Below are positions 1-8,395 of a DNA stretch of 52,177 nt, in pieces. Position 1 is the first letter of the stretch, and each line of letters starts with the position of its first letter. The translations under genes were made by a program, and so were the position numbers. The notes under the pieces are model-generated. The model was not told where the DNA came from. It worked only from the letters and a program-made list of their open reading frames with translations, and made no database searches. The DNA is from Oscillospiraceae bacterium (GTDB taxonomy: Bacteria > Bacillota > Clostridia > Oscillospirales > Oscillospiraceae), in the NCBI GenBank assembly GCA_009786445.1, contig WQTE01000006.1, positions 361-52,537 of the forward strand, read 5' to 3'.

Positions 1-1
1 C

Positions 2-748
2 CCCCGCCGCTGTGTCGCCTGTGGCGCTTGTGTCGCTCAATCGGGGGGAACTATCACACTTTCCGAGGATGGTGTAGAAATTGACCGTGATTTCGCTAAT
101 CTTGAAGAGAGTTCGGTCGTTTGTTACTATGATGCTTATGAAAAGGTTGGTGAGCCTATTTCTGATGCTGATCTCGCTGCCGCACTTTTGCGTGATAAGG
201 TGTTCTTTGACCAGTCTGGCGGTGGTGTCACATTTTCGGGCGGAGACCCCGTTACTCAGGCTGACTTTTTCTTTGAGGTCGCCATGCGGCTGAAAGATGC
301 TGAGGTTCATGTTGCACTTGATACTTCCGGCTATTTTTCCTGGGAAAGGCTTGCACCTTTGGTCTCTGTCTCCGACCTTGTTTTATTTGATATCAAGCTT
401 TTAAGTCGTGTATTGCACAGGCGGTATACAGGTGTTGATAATCAACTTATTTTGGAAAATGCTATGAAAATCGCCAATTTAGGAAAGCCCATGATTGTAC
501 GTATGATTTTGGTTCCCGGAGTCAATGACACTGATAACGAAATCAAAGGCAGACTTACTTTTGCAAAAAGTCTCGGCAGTTTAGTGCAGCTCGATATTCT
601 CAAGTATCACAAACTCGGCGCAGGAAAGTATGCCAGCCTTGGTATGATTGAGCTGATGGAGGGGACTGCGCAGTGCAGTGATGAGCTTGCCAAGCGTGTC
701 CTTGAGTTGGCGCAGAGCATGGGAATAAACGCCACTATAGGCGGTTAA
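2..748 (+). CDS. Glycyl-radical enzyme activating protein (radical SAM), 5'-truncated
   Basis: The frame is open from base 2, so the gene enters from outside the window; 248 residues are visible. The visible start carries a ferredoxin-like CxxCxxC (Cys 4, 7 and 10 of the fragment), as in the cluster-containing insert of clostridial glycyl-radical activases. It is followed by the family's glycine-rich stretch GGGVTFSGGDP (usually ending GGEP; Asp here), DTSGY, DIK and VPGVND. Such proteins use S-adenosylmethionine and a [4Fe-4S] cluster to put a glycyl radical on a partner enzyme, for example pyruvate formate-lyase or a dehydratase. The radical-SAM CxxxCxxC and the partner enzyme would lie upstream, outside the window, so the substrate enzyme cannot be named. 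Confidence 0.88.
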   Translation, partial: PRRCVACGACVAQSGGTITLSEDGVEIDRDFANLEESSVVCYYDAYEKVGEPISDADLAAALLRDKVFFDQSGGGVTFSGGDPVTQADFFFEVAMRLKDAEVHVALDTSGYFSWERLAPLVSVSDLVLFDIKLLSRVLHRRYTGVDNQLILENAMKIANLGKPMIVRMILVPGVNDTDNEIKGRLTFAKSLGSLVQLDILKYHKLGAGKYASLGMIELMEGTAQCSDELAKRVLELAQSMGINATIGG

Positions 749-751
749 AAT

Positions 752-804
752 TTGACCTATTTACAAGAGTTTGATATAATGGCTGCTGCACAATCACTAT
801 ATGG
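752..804 (+). promoter_or_regulatory. Promoter with conserved start-region sequence
   Basis: TTGACC (752-757), a 17-base spacer and TATAAT (775-780) form a strong sigma-A-type promoter for the deacetylase gene, starting four bases after the activase stop codon. The 24 bases after the -10 box (GGCTGCTGCACAATCACTAT and on) are nearly repeated after another promoter at 20653-20681. Confidence 0.7.
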
Positions 805-854
805 TGTTATCTATAGTTGCCGATTTTTCTTGCCGAAAGGAATTACTCATATAA

Positions 855-2417
855 ATGAAACGATTTTTTCAGTTTATTGGCATTGTCTTGTTGGTGGGTG
901 TTATATTTGCTGTAGGTGCCTACGGCGAACCATATACAGACCCTACACCGACTCCACGACCCGAGCCAACACCGCGGCCTGAGCAAGTTGTTCCCGAACG
1001 TGACCCGAGAGCTCTTTTTCCCGCCATTGTAGAGTACGGTTTTTCCGCTGTGCTAAAACACAACAATGACCCGCTTCACGCTTATATTCGTTTCCCTCAG
1101 GCAGGCAATTCATCCGATAACGCCATTGCACGGTGGGCGCATAATCTTTTTAACGATATCAGTGATGAAATGGATGCTGTCTTACGAAATAATCCTTCTG
1201 AAATCGGTGAAATAAATGTACAATTTGATTCTTTCCTTATAGATAACAGATATGTGGGCATTTTCCAGAGCGGTCAATTTGCACTTACACTGGCAGGAGA
1301 ACCTGAGGAAGTTATTCAGACTTTTAACATTGACCTTTCGACTTATGAGTTTCTTGAGCCGTTTGACATTTTGGATTACCACGCCCTAGATAGTCTGCTT
1401 AATTTGCTGAATCTCAGACTTCTTGTTGAGCATCCTGAAACCGACGGGAATATTCATAACATGGATGAGCGTTGGCTTTCGTATTTGTTTATCGGACACG
1501 AAGGCATTGGTGTTATAATTCCTCAGTATGCGGGTTTCTTGCCTGACGGATTTGAAACTTTAATTGTTACTTTGCCTTATGAGGATTTAGGTGCGTTTCT
1601 GCTCATCAGAACCGAACCTCCGCTTTCTGCTCCGACTCCTACGCCTTCTCCTGACGAGATAGTTTCTCCTGATGAAGATGACGAATATGATTACAGCTAT
1701 GATTATGACGATGACTATGACAACGCTTACGACGAAGTTGTTGAGCCTGTTGACCCTACAGTTCCGACTGTTCCCCCGCAAGAAAGAGTTATAGACCCTC
1801 TGCTTCCCATGATTGCCATAACTTTTGATGATGGTCCCGGTCAATATCTCAATGAGTTTTTGGATTTGCTTGAGCTTTATAATGTTCGCGCTACATTTTG
1901 TGTTGTCGGCAATCTTGTACATACTCAGCCTGATGCTCTCAGACGTGCTGTGGAGCTCGGCAATGATGTCATTGGGCACTCTTGGAATCACAGAAATTTA
2001 GCCAAACTCACAGACGATGATGTAAGACAACAAATTCAAAAAACCAGTGATGCCATTTATGCTATCACCGGTATTCATACTCCGCTGTTTCGTCCGCCCT
2101 ATGGGCAGGTCAGCGATACTATGAGGCAAATTTCCGAGGAACTGGGTTTTGCTATGGTCAACTGGGATATTGACCCCGAAGACTGGAGTGTCATGGATGC
2201 CGATGGAATTTTCAACGCCGTTGTAGACGCTGCTCACAGTGGCGGCATCATTATAAGCCATGAAATATTCTCGACTACTTTAGAGGCGTATCGGCGTATC
2301 ATTCCCGAGCTTTTATCACGCGGTTTTCAGATTATTTCCATCTCTGAACTATTTCGTCATACACTTGGTGAGATTGAGCCGGGCAGAGTTTATTTTAGTA
2401 TGCATGATGTCAGCTAA
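855..2417 (+). CDS. Secreted polysaccharide deacetylase (NodB/CE4) with N-terminal DUF3298-like domain
   Basis: 520 residues. An N-terminal hydrophobic segment (about residues 4-22) acts as signal peptide or anchor and is followed by a Pro/Thr/Glu-rich linker. A middle region (about 50-255) resembles the DUF4163/DUF3298 domains of RsiV and PdaC proteins. A second linker is very rich in Asp and Tyr (about 270-300). The C-terminal NodB domain shows the metal and catalytic residues: TFDDGPG (Asp325, Asp326), HSWNH (His375, His379) and RPPYG. CE4 enzymes remove acetyl groups from peptidoglycan or other N-acetylated glycans outside the cell; the exact polymer cannot be read here. The ATG follows AAAGGA. 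The gene is convergent with the purine operon, 31 bases away. Confidence 0.9.
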   Translation: MKRFFQFIGIVLLVGVIFAVGAYGEPYTDPTPTPRPEPTPRPEQVVPERDPRALFPAIVEYGFSAVLKHNNDPLHAYIRFPQAGNSSDNAIARWAHNLFNDISDEMDAVLRNNPSEIGEINVQFDSFLIDNRYVGIFQSGQFALTLAGEPEEVIQTFNIDLSTYEFLEPFDILDYHALDSLLNLLNLRLLVEHPETDGNIHNMDERWLSYLFIGHEGIGVIIPQYAGFLPDGFETLIVTLPYEDLGAFLLIRTEPPLSAPTPTPSPDEIVSPDEDDEYDYSYDYDDDYDNAYDEVVEPVDPTVPTVPPQERVIDPLLPMIAITFDDGPGQYLNEFLDLLELYNVRATFCVVGNLVHTQPDALRRAVELGNDVIGHSWNHRNLAKLTDDDVRQQIQKTSDAIYAITGIHTPLFRPPYGQVSDTMRQISEELGFAMVNWDIDPEDWSVMDADGIFNAVVDAAHSGGIIISHEIFSTTLEAYRRIIPELLSRGFQIISISELFRHTLGEIEPGRVYFSMHDVS

Positions 2418-2448
2418 AAGAATAAACGAACATTTTAAGTATGTTAAA

Positions 2449-4428
2449 CTAAAATCTGGTTGCGAGCATATCTCTTTGCGCCCCGGTTTGCCCGATATCT
2501 CTCCTAAATGATGCTCCCTTAAAGGTGATATTTTCAAGATCTTTATATGCCGCTTTTTGGGCTGCCTCGAAGTTTTCTCCCATAGCGGTCACTGCAAGAA
2601 CTCGTCCGCCGTCTGTCATAAGCTTTTTATTTTCCAGCTTAGTTCCTGCGTGAAATACCATACTTTTTGTCTGCTTTATCTCTATCTCATGCCCTGTTTC
2701 GTATTTTTCGGGATAACCTCCTGATGCCATTACAACCGCTACTGCTTTACTTTTATTCCATTTCAGCTTACAACTCGACAATCGCTTTTCCGTGACAGCC
2801 ATTGCTATTTCATAGAGGTCGGTTTCGAGACGCGGTAACAGCGCTTGTGTTTCGGGGTCGCCGAATCTTGCGTTGTATTCAAGTACCTTCGGACCATCGA
2901 GCGTTAGGATTAGACCAATATACAGCACTCCTTGGTAGTCAAGACCTTCTGCTTTTAAGCCTTCAAGTGTCTTTTCTGCTATCTCGTCTCCGAGGCGAGG
3001 TGTGTAATATGGGGATGGCGATATTGAGCCCATGCCTCCTGTGTTTGCTCCGAGGTCTTTATCAAGAGCTCTTTTATAATCACTTGCCGTCTCCATTGGC
3101 ACTATTGTCTCTGAATCTGTAAAGCACAAAAGCGAAACCTCTTTACCCTCAAGAAATTCTTCGATTACGACTTTATTTCCCGCATCGCCAAATGCGCCGG
3201 CATTTAACATATCATTTAAAACAGAAGTTGCCTCACTGATGCTATTGCACACTACAACTCCCTTGCCCGCAGCTAATCCGTCGGCTTTGAGAACAAGCGG
3301 AAATCGCTTGTTCCGGATGATTTTCACACCATCTTCTACGCTTATAACACTGGTATACTCAGCCGTCGGGATTTTATGTTTTTGCATGAATTCCTTTGCA
3401 AACGACTTACTTCCCTCGAGCTTTGCCGCAGCTTCGCCCGGTCCGAAAATTCTCAGTCCGCGCCTTTTAAACTCGTCTGCAACGCCTAAGGTGAGAGGCA
3501 ATTCGGGTCCTACTATGGTGAGATCCATTTTGTAGCTTTCGGCAAAGTCTGCAAGTTTTTCTATTTGCTCAACACTGATGTTTATATTTTCACCTAACTC
3601 TGCCGTCCCACCGTTTCCTGGTGCAAAGTAGAGTTTTAAGTTCTTGTTTTGTCTGAGTTTCCACCCTATAGCGTGTTCTCTTCCGCCATTGCCTATTATT
3701 AGTACGTTTTTCGTTTCGGCAGGAGCAAGACCGGCAAGTCTTGCATCGGTGGGCTGGACTTGCCCACCCCCTACATTGGATTGACCGTTATGGTCACTAT
3801 AGGTGTCACTTAGTTCTATCGGGTTTTTCTTCGTTTTTTCTATATGCCCTGATACCATGATTTTCACCGCCTCAACTAATACTTTATGTTCTATAGCCAG
3901 CACTCTTTTTTGTAGTGCTTCTGCTGTGTCACTCTTCTCCACAGGCACTCTTGCTCTTACCAGAATTTTGCCTGTGTCCACGCCATTGTCTACCAAATGT
4001 GCTGTCGCACCTGTGTAGCTTACACCTGAACTGAGCACTGCTGTATGGACTTTAAGGCCATAATAACCCATACCGCCAAACATTGGGAGAAGCGACGGAT
4101 GGATGTTAATTATTTTATCTGTGTACTGCTCTACCACTTCGGGTGGTAATATGGAAAGGTAGCCTGCCAGTATGATCCCGTCTATTTCGTGCTCTTTTAT
4201 AGCATGGATAAGTTTTTCCGGCTCTTTTTTGCTTATCACGGCTGTCTGAATCCCGTGGTTCTTCGCTCTTTCTAAGCCGTAAGCTCCGTCACGGTTTGAC
4301 ACGACCAGCGCGACTTTGGCATTTTTTATCTCGCCGCTCTCTACGGCATCTAAAACTGCTTGCAGGTTCGTGCCACCACCCGAAACTAAAACCGCCAAAT
4401 GAAAAAAACCATTATTATATAATGACAA
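2449..4428 (-). CDS. purND: Fused phosphoribosylglycinamide formyltransferase (PurN) and phosphoribosylamine-glycine ligase (PurD)
   Basis: One frame holds two de novo purine enzymes. The first part (from AVLVSGGGTNLQ; includes IHPSLLP and the GATAHLVDNGVDTG stretch) is GAR formyltransferase. After a linker of about 40 residues the second part begins at NVLIIGNGGREHAI and is an ATP-grasp GAR synthetase (DGLAAGKGVVV, EEFLEGKE, EYNARFGDPE). The start is set at TTG 4428, nine bases after GGAG and overlapping the end of purM by 14 bases; the frame is open to ATG 4596, but that would run 182 bases into purM. TTG 4398 is another possibility. The linker is partly encoded by a dispersed hairpin repeat (3747-3774), so the fusion may have arisen through that repeat. 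The usual eukaryotic order is GARS-AIRS-GART, not PurN-PurD. Confidence 0.93.
   Translation of the reverse strand: MSLYNNGFFHLAVLVSGGGTNLQAVLDAVESGEIKNAKVALVVSNRDGAYGLERAKNHGIQTAVISKKEPEKLIHAIKEHEIDGIILAGYLSILPPEVVEQYTDKIINIHPSLLPMFGGMGYYGLKVHTAVLSSGVSYTGATAHLVDNGVDTGKILVRARVPVEKSDTAEALQKRVLAIEHKVLVEAVKIMVSGHIEKTKKNPIELSDTYSDHNGQSNVGGGQVQPTDARLAGLAPAETKNVLIIGNGGREHAIGWKLRQNKNLKLYFAPGNGGTAELGENINISVEQIEKLADFAESYKMDLTIVGPELPLTLGVADEFKRRGLRIFGPGEAAAKLEGSKSFAKEFMQKHKIPTAEYTSVISVEDGVKIIRNKRFPLVLKADGLAAGKGVVVCNSISEATSVLNDMLNAGAFGDAGNKVVIEEFLEGKEVSLLCFTDSETIVPMETASDYKRALDKDLGANTGGMGSISPSPYYTPRLGDEIAEKTLEGLKAEGLDYQGVLYIGLILTLDGPKVLEYNARFGDPETQALLPRLETDLYEIAMAVTEKRLSSCKLKWNKSKAVAVVMASGGYPEKYETGHEIEIKQTKSMVFHAGTKLENKKLMTDGGRVLAVTAMGENFEAAQKAAYKDLENITFKGASFRRDIGQTGAQRDMLATRF
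3747..3774. repeat. GTAGGGG-type hairpin repeat inside purND
   Basis: The arms GGTGGGC and GCCCACC flank a short loop and are followed by CCCCTAC, the shared end of this repeat family. The repeat is read in frame and codes for part of the PurN-PurD linker. Confidence 0.6.
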
Positions 4429-5560
4429 TGCTATCTTCTCCCTTTTTGCGTTTTTCGACTGTGCCCATAGTATATATCCACTCTGTATTCTCTGTGCAGA
4501 GCAGTGTACGTTCTCCGGAATCTGAAGTGGTGAACTCGTGTCCGCTATAATTATGTATTGCAAGATAAGCATCACCTGCATCCTCTTCAGCGACACAAAA
4601 GAACATACCTATACCCATGTTGAATGTCTTGTACATTTCGTAATCTTCGATATTACCCCATTTTTGGACTATCCTGAAAATTTCACTCGGGTAGGGAGCA
4701 CCTCCTCTATCCACACGGATTTTCAGGTCGTCTGCCGCGAGCATTCTCGGAATGTTTTCTACCCAGCCACCGCCTGTTATGTTTGCTATACCTTTCACTT
4801 TGACCTTTTCGGTCAGTTCTGTTATCAGCTTTGCGTAAATTTTTGTAGGTGTGAGTAGTTCCTCGCCAAGCGTTCTCCCGATGTAGTTAAGCATAGAGCA
4901 CCACTCTAAGTCGAGAGATTTGCAAAGCTCTCCCATGTTTATGTCATATGGTGTGCCGGTTGCTTCTCTGAGCTTGCGCACCAACGTGTAACCGTTGCTA
5001 TGGAGTCCCGATGAAGCTATGCCGAAAATCACATCGCCCTCTTTTATGTCTTTGCCTGTTATTAAGCGGTCTTTCTCTGCTATTCCGGCGGCAAAACCCA
5101 CAAGGTCATAATCACCCGGCTTGTAGATGTCCGGCATTTCGCAGGTTTCCCCGCCAATCAGAGCGCAGTCTGCTTGTATGCAGCCTTCACTTACGCCTTT
5201 GACTATCTGCTCGGCTTTTTGGGGATCAAGCCCTCCAATGCCTATATAGTCGAGAAAATATAGCGGCTTTGCGCCCATGCAGATGATATCGTTTACGCAC
5301 ATAGCTACGCAGTCTATGCCTATTGTGTCGTGCTTGTCGAGGTCAAAAGCTATCATCACTTTTGAGCCGACACTGTCTGTTCCCGACACCAGAACGGGCT
5401 GCTTGTATCCCTCCGGCAACTCAAAAAGTCCGCCAAAACTGCCAAGACCTTCCAATACGCCATTTATTTTTGTTTTTGCGGCGTGTGCTTTCATTCGCCT
5501 GACAGCATCATAGCCTGCTTCAACACTGACACCTGATTTTTCATATGTCCATTTTTCCAC
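4415..5560 (-). CDS. purM: Phosphoribosylformylglycinamidine cyclo-ligase
   Basis: 381 residues. AIR synthetase converts FGAM to AIR with ATP in purine biosynthesis. Family hallmarks are GVSVEAGYDAV, DSVGSKVMIAF, DCVAMCVNDI, GGETCEMPD and GLHSNGYTLVR, with NITGGG near the C-terminal lobe. The start is placed at GTG 5560, where GAAAGGA lies nine bases upstream and the family sequence begins (EKWTYEKSGV). The frame stays open 41 codons further, but that extension is only repeat sequence (5584-5715) and is not believed. The gene lies between purK and purND on one transcript, overlapping purND by 14 bases. Confidence 0.94.
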   Translation of the reverse strand: MEKWTYEKSGVSVEAGYDAVRRMKAHAAKTKINGVLEGLGSFGGLFELPEGYKQPVLVSGTDSVGSKVMIAFDLDKHDTIGIDCVAMCVNDIICMGAKPLYFLDYIGIGGLDPQKAEQIVKGVSEGCIQADCALIGGETCEMPDIYKPGDYDLVGFAAGIAEKDRLITGKDIKEGDVIFGIASSGLHSNGYTLVRKLREATGTPYDINMGELCKSLDLEWCSMLNYIGRTLGEELLTPTKIYAKLITELTEKVKVKGIANITGGGWVENIPRMLAADDLKIRVDRGGAPYPSEIFRIVQKWGNIEDYEMYKTFNMGIGMFFCVAEEDAGDAYLAIHNYSGHEFTTSDSGERTLLCTENTEWIYTMGTVEKRKKGEDSIVII

Positions 5561-5583
5561 GAGAATGCATCCTTTCAGTGCGA

Positions 5584-5605
5584 GACGGGCAAGCCCGTCC
5601 CCTAC
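5584..5605. repeat. GTAGGGG-type hairpin repeat, purK-purM gap
   Basis: GACGGGC, AA and GCCCGTC form a perfect short hairpin followed by CCCTAC. It is the same family as 10738-10762. It sits next to the large palindromic repeat in the 163-base gap between purK and purM. Confidence 0.65.
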
Positions 5606-5615
5606 GGTAGCGTGT

Positions 5616-5715
5616 AGCAGATGATGGGCGGTTTGCGGAGTCTTTTTTGCGAGAACAGTGGCGCAATGCTCTCTGGCTCGCAAAAAAGCGGAGCAAATTG
5701 CCCATCATCTGCGGG
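5616..5715 (+). repeat. Long palindromic repeat, copy 1
   Basis: The ends are GCAGATGATGGGC and its exact complement. The stem is 13 bp, then two G-T pairs, 5 bp, a purine-rich GGAG/GCGGAG internal loop, 12 bp (CTTTTTTGCGAG paired with CTCGCAAAAAAG) and a loop of about 23 bases. The 96-base core (5617-5712) differs from copy 2 at a single base. It lies inside the purine operon, between purK and purM. Confidence 0.85.
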
Positions 5716-5723
5716 AGATTTGC

Positions 5724-6893
5724 TCACTTACCTTCCACGCGTACTATGTTTTTGAGCTTTTCCGCCAGCGCAACTGCTGATTCTATCGTCTTTGCTACCA
5801 CTGTGTAGTGCCCCATTTTCCTTGCTTTTTTCGACTCGTTTTTCCCGTACAGATGAACGTGTACATTTGGGTTTTCATAGGCTTCTTCAAGACCTATGAG
5901 CTTAGTGTTACCATCACTTTGACCAAGTAGGTTAACCATCACTACGGGAGTTATCAGTTCTGTGCTTCCAAACGGCAGCCCTACTATTGCGCGAATGTGG
6001 TTTTCAAACTGATCTGCAAAACACGCCTCTATTGTGTAGTGACCTGAATTGTGCGGGCGAGGTGCAACTTCATTTACGTAGACCTCTCCGTTTTTGCCCA
6101 CAAACATTTCCACGCAAAATGTGCCTACACCCTCAAAAATTGACATCACATCATCCGCGATTTTTGCTGCCTTTTCGTCTACAGCTTTATCTATTTTTGC
6201 GGGAACGGTTGTAGTGTCCAGTACGCTGTTTGCATGGGTGTTTTCAGCTACAGGATATACCGCTCTCTCTCCTTTTATACCCCTACAGGCAATGATGGAA
6301 ATTTCTCTTTCAAAGTCGATAAACTCCTCTACCATCAGTTCCACTTTGCCATTGCCGAGTTCGCTGTAAGCTCTCTCAACATCTGCCTCTGTTTTAACCA
6401 GTGCGTTTCCTTTGCCGTCGTAGCCTCCCGTTGTGGCTTTGAGCATAAGAGGGTAACCGAAATTTTCCGCTTTACCCATCTCTCTTATGTCTTCCGGTGT
6501 GGTAACTTTTGAAAATCTTGGTATCGGTATCTTTTTCTTATCAAGTTCCGTCTTTTGAAAATACTTGTTTTGTATGGTTTTCAGTGCCGTTACGGACGGG
6601 TATATTGTATGCCCCTCCTGCTCCAATGTCTCCAGCACCGATGCGTTTATATGTTCAAATTCATATGTTATGACATCTGAGTGTTCAGCGAGCTCGTGAT
6701 ATCCCTTTGGATCGTCGAATTGCGAAACTACTTGATAATCGCAGATACTGCTTGCGGGACAATCGTCCGCAGGATCTAAAACGGCAACATAAAACCCGAG
6801 TCTTTTTGCCTCAAGTATCATCATCTTGCCGAGTTGCCCGCCGCCTACTATGCCTATTCTTTTTTCGATCGCTTTCATTTTTTTACTTTTCAC
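5724..6893 (-). CDS. purK: N5-carboxyaminoimidazole ribonucleotide synthase
   Basis: 389 residues, ATP-grasp fold. It makes N5-CAIR from AIR, bicarbonate and ATP, the substrate of PurE. Seen: N-terminal nucleotide-binding [35 protein letters not shown] and [14 protein letters not shown], all typical of PurK. The GTG start at 6893 has GAGGAG seven bases upstream and overlaps the end of purE by 11 bases, so the two genes are probably translationally coupled. An internal ATG five codons on (6878) is the alternative. PurK together with class I PurE shows use of the two-step bacterial carboxylation route. Confidence 0.95.
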   Translation of the reverse strand: MKSKKMKAIEKRIGIVGGGQLGKMMILEAKRLGFYVAVLDPADDCPASSICDYQVVSQFDDPKGYHELAEHSDVITYEFEHINASVLETLEQEGHTIYPSVTALKTIQNKYFQKTELDKKKIPIPRFSKVTTPEDIREMGKAENFGYPLMLKATTGGYDGKGNALVKTEADVERAYSELGNGKVELMVEEFIDFEREISIIACRGIKGERAVYPVAENTHANSVLDTTTVPAKIDKAVDEKAAKIADDVMSIFEGVGTFCVEMFVGKNGEVYVNEVAPRPHNSGHYTIEACFADQFENHIRAIVGLPFGSTELITPVVMVNLLGQSDGNTKLIGLEEAYENPNVHVHLYGKNESKKARKMGHYTVVAKTIESAVALAEKLKNIVRVEGK

Positions 6894-7392
6894 TCAAATA
6901 CTCCTCAAATCCTATTTTTTCCAGTTCTTCTGCTTTTTGTGTTACTGTTTCTTCCATGTCTTTTTTGTATGTTGTAAGTTTTTCAGCTATTTCATTGTCT
7001 GTAGTTGATAAAATTGATGCTGCGAGCAGCCCTGCATTTTTCGCTCCGTTTATTGCCACTGTTGCTACAGGGATTCCCGGGGGCATCTGTACTATAGAGT
7101 ACAGGGAATCTACTCCGCCGAGCGTTCTTGATTTTATCGGAACACCAATCACGGGGAGTGTTGTCAGCGATGCTGTCATCCCCGGCAGATGTGCGCTTCC
7201 TCCTGCGCCTGCGATTATTACCGATATGCCTTTACTTCTTGCGTTTTCGGCATATTCGTATAGTCTTTTTGGTGTCCTGTGGGCTGAGACTATGGTGATT
7301 TCATGCTCTATACCGAGTTGCTCCAAGATTTCCGCAGATTCTTTCATGACCGGCAAATCAGAGTCACTACCCATGATTATTGCTACTTTCAT
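6883..7392 (-). CDS. purE: N5-carboxyaminoimidazole ribonucleotide mutase
   Basis: 169 residues, class I PurE size. It converts N5-CAIR to CAIR. Conserved stretches: [29 protein letters not shown] and GVPIKS, then [20 protein letters not shown]. The start is ATG 7392, with AGAAAGG seven bases upstream and the family sequence beginning directly ([12 protein letters not shown]); the frame extends 17 codons upstream without family similarity. It is the first gene of the purE-purK-purM-purND transcript. No purine riboswitch core was recognised in the leader. Confidence 0.95.
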   Translation of the reverse strand: MKVAIIMGSDSDLPVMKESAEILEQLGIEHEITIVSAHRTPKRLYEYAENARSKGISVIIAGAGGSAHLPGMTASLTTLPVIGVPIKSRTLGGVDSLYSIVQMPPGIPVATVAINGAKNAGLLAASILSTTDNEIAEKLTTYKKDMEETVTQKAEELEKIGFEEYLSEK

Positions 7393-7692
7393 ATCAATGC
7401 CTTTCTGAAATATATTTGCTATGGATGGGCAATCCCGCCCCAACAGGCTAGCCGATGATGGATAGTTTCTCAGCTAGTATTCTTTGCATGGTCTCCCTCA
7501 CTCTTTGTTTTTTGCATTTTTCCCTACTCTCATAATCTAACACGAAATCGTCATAATATCCACTGGTAATTCTTAATAATTCCGAAAGTTTTTAATGCGT
7601 TCGTTTGTAAGATTTTTCCTGTATCTTTAAATCATATTTTTAAAAGGATGTGGTATACTTGTTTTTAGTAAAATATAAGGAGGCTTTATTCT
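7393..7692. other. Divergent intergenic region between purE and the response regulator
   Basis: 300 bases without a supported gene. Near purE it holds a hairpin repeat relative (7424-7444, GATGGGCAATCCCGCCCC) followed at 7451-7468 by GCCGATGATGGATAGTTT, which resembles the left end of the long palindromic repeat in the same order and orientation as at 5584-5715. An extended -10 (TGGTATACT, 7651-7659) precedes the response regulator. No riboswitch was recognised. Confidence 0.5.
7651..7659 (+). promoter_or_regulatory. Extended -10 promoter for the two-component operon
   Basis: TGGTATACT matches an extended -10 (TGn plus TATACT). No good -35 is seen at 17 bases. It lies about 30 bases before the AAGGAGG ribosome binding site of the response regulator. 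Confidence 0.4.
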
Positions 7693-8385
7693 ATGGCGGG
7701 TATTTTAATTTGTGATGATGATAGAGAGATTGCAACGGCTATTGCTGTTTATCTTAAGAACGAGGGGTATGAAACTTTTCTTGCCCATGACGGGCGTGAG
7801 TCTTTGAGTGTACTTGAAGACAATGACATACAGCTTATCATCATGGATATTATGATGCCTAACATGGATGGGCTTTCTGCAACTATGGAGATAAGGCAGA
7901 GCCGCAACATTCCGATTATCATGCTCTCTGCCAAGAGTGAGGATGCAGACAAAATCATCGGGCTTTCAGCCGGGGCTGATGATTATGTGACTAAGCCTTT
8001 TAACCCCCTTGAGCTCATCGCCCGTGTTAAAAGCCAGCTTAGGCGCTTTACGGTTCTGGGTAGCTTGCCTTCTCCTGAGGATGGAGTGTACACGGTTGGC
8101 GGAGTTACGATTGACGACAATCATAAGTCCGTGACCGTGGACGGCGAGAGTGTCCGGTTGACTCCGCTTGAGTACAAAATAGCACTACTGCTAATCCGCC
8201 ATCCGGGGCGCGTGTTTTCTATAGATGAGATTTATGAGCGTGTCTGGGGCGAGGATGCTTTTTGTGCCGATAATGCTATCGCCGTGCACATTCGGCGTAT
8301 TCGCGAAAAGATTGAAATTGACCCTAAGAATCCTCGGTATTTGAAGGTTGTCTGGGGTCTTGGATACAAAATGGAAAAAATTTAG
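7693..8385 (+). CDS. OmpR/PhoB-family response regulator
   Basis: 230 residues. An N-terminal receiver (ILICDDDREIA; phospho-acceptor Asp52 in IIMDIMMPNMDG; Lys in VTKPFNPLEL) is joined to a C-terminal winged-helix DNA-binding domain (LTPLEYKIALLLIRHPGRVFS, VHIRRIREKI, VWGLGYKME). It is preceded by AAGGAGG. The kinase gene starts 10 bases after the stop, so the two form a standard pair. The target genes are not evident. The arrangement resembles clostridial VanR/SrrA-like regulators, but no specific name is justified. Confidence 0.93.
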   Translation: MAGILICDDDREIATAIAVYLKNEGYETFLAHDGRESLSVLEDNDIQLIIMDIMMPNMDGLSATMEIRQSRNIPIIMLSAKSEDADKIIGLSAGADDYVTKPFNPLELIARVKSQLRRFTVLGSLPSPEDGVYTVGGVTIDDNHKSVTVDGESVRLTPLEYKIALLLIRHPGRVFSIDEIYERVWGEDAFCADNAIAVHIRRIREKIEIDPKNPRYLKVVWGLGYKMEKI

Positions 8386-8395
8386 GAGAATAAAA

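Noticed and set aside
4429-4596. N-terminal extension of purND inside purM
   Set aside because: No similarity to PurN before AVLVSGGGTN and a large overlap with a conserved gene; TTG 4428 has a good GGGAGAAG site.
5561-5683. 41-codon N-terminal extension of purM
   Set aside because: It consists of the long palindromic repeat and the hairpin repeat; the family start and a GAAAGGA site support GTG 5560.
5616-5715. Long palindrome as an ordinary terminator
   Set aside because: Copies occur inside an operon and between divergent genes, are near-identical over 96 bases and have no consistent T-run, so a dispersed repeat explains them better.
6707-7408. 233-residue plus-strand frame
   Set aside because: It is the shadow of purE and the start of purK, both unmistakable on the minus strand.
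7451-7495. 13-codon leader peptide before purE on the minus strand (ATG at 7489)
   Set aside because: The only purine-rich site is three bases from the ATG, too close, and the sequence is better explained as a decayed repeat arm.
7393-7692. Purine riboswitch upstream of purE
   Set aside because: No purine aptamer core or paired P1-P3 pattern was recognised; only repeats and promoter-like boxes.
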